A stretch of DNA of 64,000 bases from Quillaja saponaria (lineage: Eukaryota > Streptophyta > Magnoliopsida > Fabales > Quillajaceae). The position numbers and the translations under genes were made by a program. Positions 12,182 to 25,354 of the stretch are shown piece after piece. The notes below the pieces were generated by a model. The model searched no databases, was not told the origin of the DNA, and saw only the letters and a program-made list of their open reading frames with translations. Location: positions 2,887,001 through 2,951,000 of the forward strand of contig CM055605.1 in assembly GCA_029379385.1 (NCBI GenBank), written 5' to 3'. Position 1 is the stretch's first letter. Each line of letters starts with the position of its first letter.

Positions 12182-13616
12182 TGAAGATGAGTAAAATCTC
12201 AAGGAAAAAATAAATTGTGAGAAAATTGAGAAGAAAGCTTGGGAAAATCGTTGAAACTTGGTTTGGGATAATTGGTCTGGAATTGTGAAAGAAAAGGTGG
12301 GAAAATTCGAAGGAAAATGTTGTGGGTTAGGGCTTCATCATGAGGATGGAAATGGAAGTAATAAGTAACGGGGTTGAGGGTTTCTGTTGGGTCTGTTACC
12401 TTCAACACCTGGACTTAAAGAGAGAGAAAGAGAAAGACAGAGAGGCTGCTGATGATGGTTGAGGTCTGTAATATGAAAATGGTAAGGGACTGATTGGGTC
12501 AGACTCTCAGAATGAGATCAGGTGGTTGTTACAACTCGACGTTATATCTGACGGTGTTACGTGAAGTTTTGTTTTAGAATGAGTAACGGCGTTACAGGCG
12601 GTGCGCATCTTTGTAACGAAACAAAATAAACGAATCTTATGTATCAGATTAAACATCATTAATCATTAAGAATTCACAAATACTAATACTTGATAGTGTA
12701 ATTAATTCTTTTAAATGAACTTTATTTTCTTACAGAGAATATGCCTAGTATTTAACAATATTAATTGGTAGCATTTCCTTGACCAGGTAGGGGGAAGATT
12801 TCCTTGATTATTGTAGAAAATATTATTAAAAATCCTCACATAACTAAACTCGTTATCTTACTTAGTTATTTTACTATCTTAATCGATAATAACTAAACTA
12901 ATTGTTATCTCAATTCATCGTTCACACATAACTAAACTAGTTGTTATCTCAACCGACAACTTAATTGCCTCAATGTAATTGTATGTTTGTTGGAGGATTA
13001 TTCATGGTCATCATGCTATCATAAAGAGATGTATAGACACATGATAAGCTTTTTGATGGAAACTTGATTCCGCTAAATGATAATGTTCTCAAAATGAAAC
13101 TATATATAAGAAAAAGCGTAACTAAAACTCATCCCTAAATTTTTACATAAAGCTAAACTATGCACAAAACCTTTCTATAGATCATCCCTTCATTGTTCAT
13201 GCCTATTGATTACAGATTCCGGTGCAAACATTTTTCATATCATTTCTCGTATGAATCAGAAAAACAGAAGGCAGTCTGTATGACCAGAATGAAGCAAGAA
13301 AACCTGGCAATAGCCGCAATAGCATATCAAGAATAAATCCAACCGCACTCTGAAAGAATAGATACAAGCACCGAGGGAATCAAGATCACATAATTGACAA
13401 CAAATACAGATAATTACAACAGTCATGTTTTAAGCCAGCCAACCTTATTCCCCATGATTATCCAATCCAATAGCCTCCACATCAGGATTTCCATGGCAGA
13501 ACTTTCTGTTGTGGTTATATGCTCCAATGCCTGGCATTATATGTACAAATTGACAATCCGTAGGATATCAATGGAGAATGGTCTAGAGTAGTTTGTCTCC
13601 CTTGTCATTCTTAAAG
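12182..13616. other. GT14 promoter side and IQD5-like 3' flank
   Basis: The part near 12182-12500 should carry the GT14 leader and promoter; it has a purine-rich stretch (AGAGAGAAAGAGAAAGACAGAG) near 12420-12440. A degenerate internal repeat lies at 12838-12962. The segment left of 13617 is the 3' flank of the IQD gene. No gene is seen. Confidence 0.55.
12838..12962. repeat. Degenerate tandem repeat around AACTAAACTnGTTATCT
   Basis: The motif AACTAAACT followed by A/C-rich GTTATCT occurs three times (starts near 12842, 12891 and 12931), each trailed by CAATTCATCG or CAACCGACAAC-like sequence. Spacing is about 40-49 bp and copies have drifted. Similar words (CTTAACTAACCGACAATTTAACTAA) occur near 9990-10020, so this may be part of a dispersed repeat. 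Confidence 0.5.
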
Positions 13617-16600
13617 TTAACGATCAACGGGCTGAGGAATAGATTTTGTAGAATTCATTTCCCCTCTCCCATTAAGCTTAGGTTTATCTCTGATGGGCTT
13701 CCTAGAGCTGAGTATCCCCTTTGAATTTGTTTTACTTGTATTCCTCAGCGTAGCCCCTAGACTGCCACCTGCTCAATGAAAATGAAAACAATTTTAAGCT
13801 ATTGCTGCCTCCTACTCTAATATAATGAATGATTTATCAAGGATTTGCAAGATAGCCACTAAGCAATATTTGTCATATTATTGCATCTTTACAGATTACT
13901 AAAAGATATCTACAGCAGTTCCGAATAAAAAATGAGAATATTGTAGATAAAGAAGTTTGTTCTTTTGCAATTTCCCCCCATTATAATAAAATATCTAGCA
14001 ATCCAAGTAGTGATGTTAACATGTTACTGGGAGAGTGGATGCAGGAACATGACCTTTCCAATAGCCGACATTCTTTCAGTGAGGGGTAGTGCTGTGAGAC
14101 AGAGAACTTACCATTGTTAGGCAGAGATAGTCGCTTTTTTGCATGTTTATCTGTTTGCGTGGTTCTCTCTTTTGGATTACTATGGGATCTTGACCCAATA
14201 CCAGGCCTTGAATCAGTTTCTTCAAGTGGATATTCTATATGCGCTTTGGACTTTGGCTTGGTTAACTGTGTGTTAGATGCCTCTACCACACCTGCTGACA
14301 AACTAGGTGAAGAATCACTGTCATCGGACTGAGAGGGGCCTATTCTCTGACTTGCAAGGTTGGGATTAATATTTGGCGGAATCGATTTCTTGACAACAGA
14401 TTTCAATTGATATGTGTTGCCGTTCTTACCATTTGCTGGTTCGTTCTCCCGTACCATAACTCCATCCCTTACATTAATGTCAACAAAGCGATTCTCCCAA
14501 GGACGGACAGCCATCCATCTTTCTAACCAGTTCCAACCCCAACTGCTTGTATCTGGTTCAAAACCTGAGGGAGCAGTCAGCTGCTTTGATCCTGCCTGCC
14601 ACTAAGCAAGAGAATTAACATATGAAGCCTATGGATGTGGAGTAAACCCAATAGAAAAAGGAATGATAACAGGACAATCACAAAGCATATGTATAACAGA
14701 AAATAGACATCCATAAGGCTAACGAACAAGCAGGTAATTATATTAAGAGAGAAAAGCCATACAAATCACATAAAAGCCCAGAATAGTAGCATATTATCAA
14801 TCTAGTTGCAAGTGCACATTCTTACGTGAAAGTTCATCCTGTGTTTCAATAAATATTTATCAATTATGAATTTAAGTATGTGTCTCTACATCTATATGCA
14901 TATTAATCCTGCTTACCAGAGACTAAACATCTCTCAATACGCAAGTTTTATAGTCAGTTGCCATCAGGCCCAATAATTCAACAAGAAGCTAGTCATAAAT
15001 TCACCTGATGGGCCAGAGCATATGCCATGGCTCTCTCACGCTTAGCTGCAGCCTCCTGCCTCTTCAACAATTTGGCTTGAATTTCTTCAAAAGATCCCAC
15101 ACTGTCACACCATCCTTCCTGTATCACAGATTTATGACACATGAAACACCTAACCAAACAAACAAACCTAAGCTCATATCATGAAATTGCAAAATAAGAC
15201 TCCTCTAGAAAATATATGAGAAGAAAATTGCAAGGTAAGAAGGTATAAAATTTCAGTGCTTATTATATCATAATCTCATATTAATTAGTAGGTTCTATTG
15301 TAGCATTTGCTGATACACTTCACTCGTACCAACATAAAGAATTCCATTAAGATTTGAGCAATATTTGGATTAGCATGCAAATGTAGGTCCAAACATAGAG
15401 TTTATTAATTGGCCCAAAGAATAGTATTCTCTGGGAAGCAGGACACTGAAAATAACATAGTAGCTTTGGTTTGGCTTGGTTGTTTTGGACACATTAAGGA
15501 AAATACTAGTCAATTTCCCTCGTACCTTGATGGTTTGGAAAGTTCAATCCATCAGTAACAAGTTAAAAATTGGCATGGCCTTAAATGATGCAAAAACAGA
15601 GAAAATTGTTGTAAATTACTATACAGAATCATTTAATTGATCTTTAACGTCAATATTATAGCTCTTCAGTTCTGCAATGCTATAATTTGGTTTTGTGTGG
15701 AAAGATTAGCAATAAGTGTACAAGTTTGCATTTTAAAAAGAAGCTCACTACTCAACCTTTTTCTTATTCTCTGCTCTTACTAGTATCATCACTGAGAATA
15801 GTCACATCTACTTGTTTCTTCTCTTCAATCTCTTAATTCCAAACCTTCCTAAATTTATGTCTATCTTGGAATTAAAGCCATTACAAGACTGTCACTTGGC
15901 TCGAGTGTTAAACTATGAGAAGAGTAAGGTAGGTCCTACTTTCCAAGATCACCAATCAAACAACCACTTCAAATTCATATGCACAATTTTTCTACACCCA
16001 TATCCCACAACAAAACAATAGAAAGAAAAAGAAAACGGAAATAAAAGGAAAAGAAAGTAAAAAGGATAGCAAAAGGTAAATAAGAATATAAAAGGAAAAT
16101 ATTTAAATTCAATCTTTAAATTCTACCTCACATTAATAAAATTAGAGTAATGCTACATGAACAAACTTCTATCACACATACATAAATTCATTCAAACTAA
16201 TGATAAATTACTTGCAAATGATTGATAGGTGTGATGACTAACAATAAAAATTTATCATTCACTTTTAAGGAATTTATCACTGGCTCTCATGAATTTATCT
16301 ATGTGAGAAAGTTGTGTGAGAAAAGTGTTATAGATAAAATTAAAGCACATTACAGGAATAATTTGAACATAATGACTATTAGAATTGATGTACTAATGGA
16401 GACAAAAGAAAACCACATAATCTGATTAGAAATTTCTACTGCTGCTTACTTCTATTTCTCGAACACGAGCCTCGTTTGCAAGTTGCTGCTGATGTTTCTG
16501 TTCAGCTGTCTGACTTTCCAATGCCAAGCGAACACGCCTTGCTCGAACACGAGCCTGAACTCTCACCAAAGCTTGCATACAACGGAGAGTTATTGCAGCT

Positions 16601-17933
16601 TGTTTTCTCACAGCATGGCCCCTTACAAGGGCCTGAAGCCTTACCAATCCTTTCAAAGCTCGTAGAGCTCTTCTAGCCTGAAAGACGTTATAAAACATTC
16701 CAGTTATGAATTTCTAGGCTGAAAACTACAGTACTCATTAATTAAATACAATTACAAAATGTTAATGTCATGCTGAGTAATTTTAGAAAAGGCTAATCCA
16801 AGTAGCAGAAAAACGGCCAGCCTAAATGATCCTATAAAGTAGTTTCTCCATTATCGTTAGTACAGTTGCGAGGATTCTACCAGAAGGGTTAAGAGCTTAG
16901 GACCCTATAAAGTGACAAATAATATTTCCAACATCTTTAGGGCCTAACAGTGCTGTTCTTGTTTAAAGTCAAACTTCAAATTTTGACCAAATTACTGTAG
17001 TAATTAGTTAAAGAGGTCTCAAATCTCATTGATTTATGATTTGATTATGGAAGTCTAAAGGGAGGGAGACCCACAAAAAAAGATAGAAGTTACGCAAATT
17101 AAGTTAAAAAGATACGAACACAGTGAAGTAAATTCAGAAAGATGTTTGTTCAACCAGATAAACTTTGAACCCTATATTTGATACAAATAACTAATCCTTC
17201 TGACAATTTTAGATTCTGACTGAATGAGCCAAAAATGAAATGGACTGATTACCAAAAACCCTCGAAAGGCTGTTTGAATACGTGTTGCAGCCCATTCTTC
17301 CCTCAAAATTTGATGATTGTGAGCAGAAACCTGTGATTGATGTGAAGCAGGAGGAGATTCAGCAATGTCAAGGATTGAATGTGTATTTCGATCTCCATTG
17401 GCATCAGGTACTACAGCAGCATCATTATCAAACTCATTTTGAAGTTTCTCATTTTCTATTTCAGTGGAATGCCTTCTCCGATGCTGAAACTTGCTTCCTG
17501 ATGTCCTCTGATAATAAAGGAGATGAAATTACAAAAGGCATGTGTGATGTTTTTTAGTGTGTTGAAGCTTAGAATCTATTACACAACTTGCTCCGCAGTT
17601 ATTTGACATGTTTCAGATTATATTATGTTGTTTATTTGCCAAAACAAGACAACTCCTAAAGGGATAATATAGAGGATCTTATGGTAGAATTCATTTCTGC
17701 AAAGGACAAAACTCTGTGCAGTTACTTGGATAATTTCCATATGGCTTTTCTTCAGAAGATGATACATGTATTATTTTCATCTCATCAATTAGCATCTCAC
17801 TCTGTTAAATTCAAAAGAAAAGGTAGAAATTTCAGAAACCAATACTCACATTTCCATCCTTCTCTGAAGACTCTGACTTATCTGATTTCTTTAGACCAAC
17901 CAATGCTTTAAACCATTTCCCTGAGACACCCAT
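13617..17933 (-). CDS. IQD5: IQ67-domain calmodulin-binding protein, IQD5-like
   Basis: IQD proteins bind calmodulin and microtubules; Arabidopsis IQD5 affects pavement-cell shape. Six exons with consistent phase: 17933-17850, 17507-17253, 16677-16450, 15118-15005, 14601-14112, 13768-13617, encoding 440 residues. The N-terminus [20 protein letters not shown] is the standard IQD start. The IQ67 domain spans exons 2 and 3, split by a phase-0 intron after IQTAFRGFL, as is usual in the family; exon 3 continues [20 protein letters not shown] and carries further IQ/1-5-10-type motifs. Exon 4 has [10 protein letters not shown] and the helix [15 protein letters not shown]; exon 5 has [19 protein letters not shown] and a serine-rich tail ending KKRLSLPN. 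The gene is basic throughout. A 5' untranslated exon near 19500-19600 is possible but cannot be fixed from sequence. The IQD5 assignment is from overall resemblance; IQD3 and IQD6 relatives were not excluded. Confidence 0.92.
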
Positions 17934-20900
17934 AGTGTCATTCACTTTAGCTTAACCCAGAACAGACCTGGTAGAGGAATTTCATAGCAAATTCAGTGAA
18001 AAAGAAGTGCTTATTCTAAAAAATCTTGCTTACAGCCAAAAAGTGTGCTGCAGAGAACTATGAGCAAGAGGAGAGCAAAGCATATAGCAAAAGGATCAAG
18101 GCACGGTATCAATGAGATAAAAATAAAGAACTAATCCCATAAAGTTATTATGAAGCGTGTACCAGATCTTTATCACTGGTTATGCTAGGTCTACAATTTC
18201 ATGTGTTTATTAACAACAGGAAGCTGATGGTTTAGGCCAAACTCTTCTTTCTCTCTCTTTTCATGTTGGTGGGAGTAAGGGATGGGGAGGGATGTCTACT
18301 CCGTGCATTATTATCAAGACATCAATAGCATAAAACAGATACCTTCATAGTAGAGCAAGGGTGCTCATAGTGAATAGCTCCCTCAAACCAGATTTTGTCT
18401 TTGCAGGAGAAGAGACATGCATACAAATCACAAAACATAATGCCTATGTGGAGATGTCTTTGAACATCACGTCTAGAATTTCTAGAATTAAATGGAATAT
18501 GTCATTTGAGTATCACTGATGTGGAGGAACAAGGATTCACATTAAAGAAGAAAGTGTTACATGAGGATTTGATCCAGTACAGATGACAACAACAGTCAAT
18601 AAGAGTTTCCTTAATGTTGCCAACCTGAAAAAGTTATGTACATATTAAAGTTCTGTATACAACAGCAGCCAATATCGCTCAATCCGCAGTCCACACTATG
18701 CAAATTTGAAAGAGCAAAATGAGATAACAAGTGGCCCATGACCACTGACAAGTTCAACTGACAAGTGTAAAATCCTTCTAAATAACTGTAATATTCTATG
18801 GGCAGCACAAGCCACAACAATCCCTCAACCTATTTGCAACTAAAAGATTATACTACTAGAACTTGTAAGGCTATGTAGAATAATCCCCACAAAGCATTGG
18901 ATCTTGTAACTACCAAGCTGAGATCGAATAGCACTATAATCATAGATCTTGTAATTACAGGAGAAGCTGAGATCAAAATAACAAATGCAATCGGACAGGA
19001 AAGAACCCCAAGGCTTCTTGAAAACCAAATTGCTTGGCTAATGACAATTTGTTAGTTTGGGATTAACTGAATAAATTAACTAAAATCAAAATCAAAATCT
19101 TGAAGTAAGTTGGAAAAACCACCAGCTTCATTTTTGAGAATTATCCATTGTTAGTGGAACCCTGCAATAAATTTAGTGATTTTACAATCCAAACTCCATC
19201 AAAACCCATAAGAGAAACAAATTCACCAACCCAAAAACCACTTCAGAAAGTTTCTGATAATTTGGGGGTGGTGGGCTGGGGGTTAAGAGAAAGACAGAGC
19301 TAGAAGAAGATGAATCTCCAATCGTCACCATCACAAATTCTACACACACAAAAACTGATTAGATGTATAAGCAATGCAATTGGTCAAGAAAACAATGGAA
19401 AATGCAGATCCAGTCACAAGCTTAAGAACCTGAATTTCCCTGAAAATTCAGATATATAAGAAACAGTAGAAAAGTAAGCATCACCTTTTTTAGTCGTTGA
19501 TCTATCAATCAGTCAACTAGGTCAAAATCCCAGTCTCTGTCACCCAAATTCAACTTCAGAATTTGTTCAAAAGCTCGTTCTCTCTCACTGTGTGTGGAAT
19601 TTTTGGAGACGAAAGAGGACACTGAGCAGGTGAGAAATGAGGTCCGAGAAGTGAGAATAGTGTAAGCTAATGTACGCCGGGATGCGATGTGAACACTGGA
19701 TTTTAGAAGACGATGTCGTCTCGGGATCGGTGTGGAGGAGTCGTTGTCAAGCATGATGAGGCCAAAGGGAGAGTCAATCACGGGACGTGTTACCCCCACC
19801 GAACCGATTTGTGTGAACCCATTTGCTTAAACCTCTGGCGCACGTTAGCATCTCATATTTAAATTTTTTTATAAAAAAATAAAACAAAATGTTAATTACA
19901 GTTTGCATACCTGAATTTTGCAGAGTTTATTTTATTTTATTTTTATTAGGAAAAAAGTAACAAAAAATGACTATTTTTCACAAAACTTGCAAATTTTAAT
20001 TCTCAATTCCTAATCTACAACACTACTCAAAAAATAATAATTTAAAAATACACTTAAACAATGTTAATTTTTACATCTACCGCATGAGTTGTTTTAAATA
20101 TGTGAATTTTTAAAATATTTTATAAGTATTTTTATGTCTTTTAAATGAGTCTAATTTTTTTAGAATTTGTTATTATTATTTTTTTATATTTTATAATTAT
20201 CGTTTTATGATTTCAATTTTTGATATTATAAAATTGTTCTATCACTAAACTCAAGCGTTTTTTATCATTGAATTACATCTTATTGCTTAAATATATGCAA
20301 TTAGTTAAAAAAACATGATTATTGTCACCAGAGTTTATTAGTTTTTGCTGACTGAGTATTATTTTTGTTGAATATCATATTTAAATTTCCCAGTTGATAG
20401 ATATTTAATTATTATTTTTTCATTCCATTAGTGGCTGTTAAGTACAGGTTAATAAATTTTAATTTTTTATATTAAAAAATTGATCAGACCTTTTGATACT
20501 TGAGTTATATTTACTAACATCATCAACCAAAAATTTAAATTTTGTCCATGCAATTAAAGTTATCGGTCTATGTGTTATATGTCATTGTCAAATTGATAAG
20601 ATGGGGTCAAGTTAACAACCTCTTTTATGTTTTGTAATTGATTTGATTGTTTACAAATCATAATTTGCTGATATTTGTTTTTATATCGTTTAAAATATTT
20701 TATCAAAAAATTATGTGAACCTTCAAAAAATCAATTCGTAAGTTTTGTGTCTGATGGAAAATACTATAAACAAAAATAAATAATAAATAATTAGTTGGTG
20801 CTCTTCAAAATTTATTTTAGAATTTTAAAATTAACCAAGTAAATACTTAATAAGATAAATATATATATATAATTTATAGGGATGGAGGGAAAAAAAATCA

Positions 20901-21237
20901 ATGATAATGTAAAAAAAAATAAAAAATTATCATGTCACTATTTTTCCTGTAACAATACTCACTGATTTTATAATTTTTTGTGGTTTTTTTTTTGTTAGTA
21001 TTAATTTCTAAGTAAACCTTAAATTACTTTTTTTTATTAACTAAAACTATCATTAATATTAAGAATTATTTTGTATGAATGAATTTTAATTATTATTATG
21101 TAACAAATTGAATTTAAAAAGATTTATTAGAAACTAATCCCATCAAATATTATTTTCAACTTTGTAGTTTGGCTAGGCATGTTTTGTAATTTTGTTAAAG
21201 AAACAACTCACGAATAAATAAAAAGTAATCAAACATT

Positions 21238-21325
21238 CGGCGCTGTGATTTGAACATGTGATCTATAATGGTCACAACACCTCTGCTTGCCTAATTACTA
21301 CTACCTTATCGGCTAATAACTAGTC
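21238..21325 (-). mobile_element. Possible tRNA-derived SINE remnant
   Basis: On the minus strand the sequence runs TAGCCGATAAGGTAGTAGTA, then about 45 bases later CATGTTCAAATCAC. The second word is close to an RNA polymerase III B box (GGTTCAAATCC-like) and the first is a weak A box at a suitable distance. No clear tail or target-site duplication was seen. Confidence 0.25.
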
Positions 21326-22593
21326 CTTAATTTTTCTATTTTATCATTTCAAACCATCAAGTTAAGAATCAAATATTATTTTATGAATTAAGTTTTAATT
21401 ATCATTGGAATTATGTACCAAATTAAATTTAAAAGGGGTTGTTTGAAAATTAATCTCGTTTGACAAAGATATTTTTACACTTAAATGGATTTCTTGATCT
21501 ATCTATGATTTTATGGTTAATTGGTTAGGCATGCTCCCTTTTATTAATTAGTAATAGGCATAAAATGGGTGTATTGTGACAAATTCAATGAAAATAAATT
21601 ATCTCATGATTCTTTGTTGGTTTAAGTATTTTGTAATCCATTTGTTGAATTAGTGTTAGATGCAAACCATTAAAAGGTTTAAATTTATATCAGGTTACAA
21701 CAAGTTATTAACAAGTTCTTAATTTAATTGATTACTACAAAAATTATGAGAAATAAGTAAAAAAAAAAATATGGAGAGGGTTAGAGAATGTCGGTCAATG
21801 AGGTATTTTTTATTTGAGTTAGAATTAATTTCATTTGACAATGCATAAATTTTATATCATTCATATTTTGACTAAGCTTGAATCTTTTTGAAAGGTCGTG
21901 AGAAATTTAATTTTTTAAATTTTATAGTTTTGGTATATATGATATTTATTGAATTGGAGAGGAGATTAGTTAAGATACGTGTCAATTGATATCAAACATA
22001 CCAAACTACTAAATAAAAAAAATGATTATAACACATTAGCACTATTGATTAAAATAAATTAAGATGATTGTAGTGACATGTGTTCCTCTATTATTTACTA
22101 ATGTTATAAAATTTAGATACCTTAATATGACATCAAATATTAATTATTTTTATTTTCTATATCAACAACTAAAAGAAACAACTTGTGGATGTTTTTTATT
22201 TTTTAAATGATTATGTAGTGATACATAATTTGTAACACCAACAAAATTAAAATCATATAACATTTGAGTATTATTTATACTTAAATGTGTTACAAAGGAC
22301 TCCTTATTATTTTTATAGTAGTTTTTGTAATCTTTATAGACAAGACAAGAACAATAATTGTTATTTCAAGGTATCTAATTTCTGAAATGATAATGCCTCT
22401 CCAAACGACATAGCGTTTTGATCCCAATACACGAAATATACGTTGGGTGAAGCTTGGTAAAGCAACCATGAAGAGCGGACGGGGTGCACTTCATGAGAAG
22501 CATCTAGAAGAAAAACTATGATCAAACGTAAGTCGGCATCGAACGGTCATTACTTTCTCACAAAAAATTTAATTGACTAGGAGGAGACCTCAA

Positions 22594-22609
22594 GAATTCT
22601 AGATCCTTC
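22594..22609. promoter_or_regulatory. Heat-shock-element-like site upstream of J-protein gene
   Basis: The sequence GAATTCTAGATCCTTC contains TTC-nn-GAT-nn-TTC, a three-unit heat-shock element with one base changed in the middle unit. It lies about 300 bp before the start codon and about 80 bp before a TATA-like CATATACA (22690-22697). Type I J-proteins are commonly heat-induced, so the placement makes sense; binding is not shown. Confidence 0.4.
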
Positions 22610-22908
22610 TTTTGCTCATACCAAATTACCAGGATTGAATCCTGACCGAACAATAAAAACCAAAAATTAAGAAATTAATCTTTGTCCACTACATATACAA
22701 CCCCAGTATACTTCAGCCCTATCTTTGCTTCTTGAATTGAAAAGATTCATCTTTCCCTTTCCAGTTTCAGAGTCGTCTTCTATATACGACTTCATCGCAG
22801 ACGAACCGAAGCTTGTGGAGCAAAGGTTTCTTCGATCTCGATCGGAAGGTTTTGTTTGGATCTGTTGTGGGTTTTTCTTTGTTTTTGGATTTCTGATTGG
22901 GATCGAAG

Positions 22909-25354
22909 ATGTTTGGAAGAGCGCCTAAGAAAAGCGATAACACTAGGTACTATGAGATTTTGGGGGTTGCGAAGAATGCTTCTCAGGATGATTTGAAGAA
23001 GGCTTACAGGAAAGCAGCTATCAAGAACCATCCTGATAAAGGTGGTGATCCTGAGAAGGTAATTTTTTTTTTTTGTTTTTGTTCAAATACTTTGTATAGG
23101 ATTGAAAGTTATGACTCAAAATAAGTCTTTCATTTATTCGTGTCTTGTTTGTTTTTTTTTTTTTTTTTTTGATTTACGTTTATTCGTGTGTTGTTTTTTG
23201 TTGATTTATGTGAGGGTAATTGCAAATTGTATTTGGAATTCTTCATCTTTAGGAGTGAATTTTTTGGAATAATAATTAATTTGCGAGTTGGGCTCATGAT
23301 AGTGTAGGATTTCAGATTGGGTTATGCCTTTAGTCGCTTTTTGTTTCTGGTTTTGTGTTGTGGGAGAGACCCTTGTCTTTTTCTTGGAAAGGTTTCCTTT
23401 AATGGTGTTTGTTGCTGTGGAATGAGGGGTTTGAAGCTTCCTTTTTTGTTTCCACTGTTGTGTTGAATGTTTCTGAGATATGCCTTGATTGGATGGTTAA
23501 GGAAGGTATTCATTGACTGGATTGATTCATAAAGGGTACAATATACCAGTTGATAGAAGTTGTTTGTTGCTCTCTTGTTCCCATCCTTTTAAGGACGAGG
23601 GGCTCGGTCAAAATATAATTTTGTGAAGAATTGTTTTTTACGGGACCGAATAACCATGGTCTTGCTTAAAAATGCACGGTGTGGCAATGACTTGGCACTT
23701 ACTGTCTTCACCCGCAATTGAAATTCTTACGTTGTTGTAATGTTCACTCTGACCTTATGTTCATCGTTACTGTAAAATTTTTGCTAGTGTATGCTGTGCT
23801 TAATTCGAATTTGCAATCGCACCATTATTACCATAGTATGAGTTTGAAACTTCATGTTAATCTAAGCATGATATTTGTAATTCTGCTGCAGTTTAAAGAG
23901 TTGGCCCAGGCTTACGAGGTTCTGAGTGATCCTGAGAAACGTGAAATATATGATCAATATGGTGAAGATGCTCTTAAGGAAGGAATGGGTGGCGGCGGTG
24001 GTGGCCATGATCCATTTGACATCTTCCAGTCTTTCTTTGGTGGGAGTCCTTTTGGAGGTACGAATATAGTTAGTTGTATGAGTTTTACAGTATGTATAAT
24101 ATTTTATTACAATTGTCAGATAGTCTAAAGAAATAATATCCCCCCGTGCACAGGTGGTAGTAGCAGGGGTCGAAGGCAGAGAAGGGGGGAGGATGTGGTT
24201 CACTCCCTGAAGGTCTCTTTGGAAGACCTTTACCTTGGCACATCTAAGAAGCTATCGCTTTCTCGAAACGTGTTATGTTCTAGGTGCAATGGGTGAGTAT
24301 CACTTTATCATATCCTCTTTTTGGTTTTGGTTATAATTGTGTGATTTGCTCATATAATTATGTTATATTCTGTATGTTACAGCAAAGGATCAAAATCTGG
24401 AGCATCAATGAAGTGCGCTGGTTGTCAAGGAACTGGTATGAAGGTTTCAATTAGGCATCTTGGTCCTTCTATGATCCAGCAAATGCAGCATGCTTGCAAT
24501 GAATGTAAGGGCACTGGGGAGACCATTACTGATAAAGACCGTTGCCCACAGTGCAAAGGAGACAAAGTTGTCCAAGAAAAGAAAGTGTTGGAAGTTTTTG
24601 TGGAGAAGGGTATGCAGAATGGACAGAAAATCACATTCCCTGGTGAAGCAGATGAAGCGGTAAGTTGCAAATCCTGTTTATTGCCTTTTTGAGTTGCCCT
24701 GGCTAAAATATGACTGATGTAACCTGTTTGTTTGTGTTTGGCAGCCCGATGTGGTTACTGGAGATATAGTCTTTGTGCTTAAGCAGAAGGAGCATCCAAA
24801 GTTTGAGAGAAAGGGTGATGACCTTTTCGTGGAGCACACTTTGTCCCTCACTGAGGCTCTATGTGGCTTCCAGTTTGCATTGACCCACTTGGACGGGAGA
24901 CAGCTCCTTATTAAAACAAATCCTGGCGAAGTTGTTAAGCCCAGTGAGTAGAAGAAAATATGTCTCTGCTTCATTTTACTGATATTGGTAGATGATTAAT
25001 TTACCCTGTTGTTTCACTACACGTTGTACAGATTCATACAAGGCAATCAATGATGAAGGAATGCCAGCATACCAGAGGCCATTCATGAAGGGGAAACTTT
25101 ACATTCACTTCACTGTGGAGTTCCCAGAGTCTTTGAATCCTGATCAGGTTAAAGCCTTGGAGACTGTCCTCCCACCAAGGGCTTCAGCACAGTTGACAGA
25201 CATGGAGCTGGATGAATGTGAGGAGACTACTCTTCATGATGTTAATATCGAGGAAGAGAGGAGGAGGAAGCAGATGCAGGCTCAGCAGGAGGCATACGAG
25301 GAGGATGATGAAATGCCTGGTGGTGCCCAGAGAGTACAGTGTGCCCAGCAGTAA
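22909..25354 (+). CDS. J3: Type I J-protein (DnaJ/Hsp40), J2/J3-like, farnesylated
   Basis: Cytosolic co-chaperone that stimulates Hsp70 ATPase and passes clients to it. Six exons: 22909-23058, 23892-24057, 24154-24292, 24383-24659, 24745-24943, 25032-25354, encoding 417 residues. Start is ATG 22909 ([20 protein letters not shown]); the in-frame extension to the left has only a TTG. Order of parts: J domain with HPD at residues 41-43; Gly/Phe region ([20 protein letters not shown]); four CxxCxGxG-type zinc repeats ([32 protein letters not shown]), the first split by intron 3; client-binding C-terminal domains; and the CaaX box CAQQ at 414-417, the farnesylation site typical of plant J2/J3. 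Arabidopsis J3 also acts in flowering and H+-ATPase control. The sequence does not decide between J2 and J3, which are recent duplicates in Arabidopsis. Confidence 0.97.

Larger units (their letters stand above)
17934..22908. other. Intergenic region between divergent IQD5-like and J-protein genes
   Basis: About 5 kb. The left part (17934-19850) is moderately complex and likely holds the IQD leader, perhaps a 5' UTR intron, and its promoter. From about 19850 to 22400 the sequence is very AT-rich with homopolymer runs and no coding signal. A possible tRNA-like retroposon remnant is at 21240-21325. The last 500 bases carry the J-protein promoter with a heat-shock-like element at 22594-22609. 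Confidence 0.55.

Noticed and set aside
12182..12202. Upstream start at 12202 for the GT14 gene (seven extra residues)
   Set aside because: The codon at 12202 is TTG. The first real ATG in frame is at 12181 and gives a clean membrane anchor, so that start was used.
16222..16425. Plus-strand 67-codon ORF in the IQD intron 3 region
   Set aside because: AT-rich intron sequence without family resemblance or codon structure.
22897..22908. Four-residue N-terminal extension of the J-protein
   Set aside because: It would begin at a TTG. The conserved family start MFGR is encoded by the ATG at 22909.
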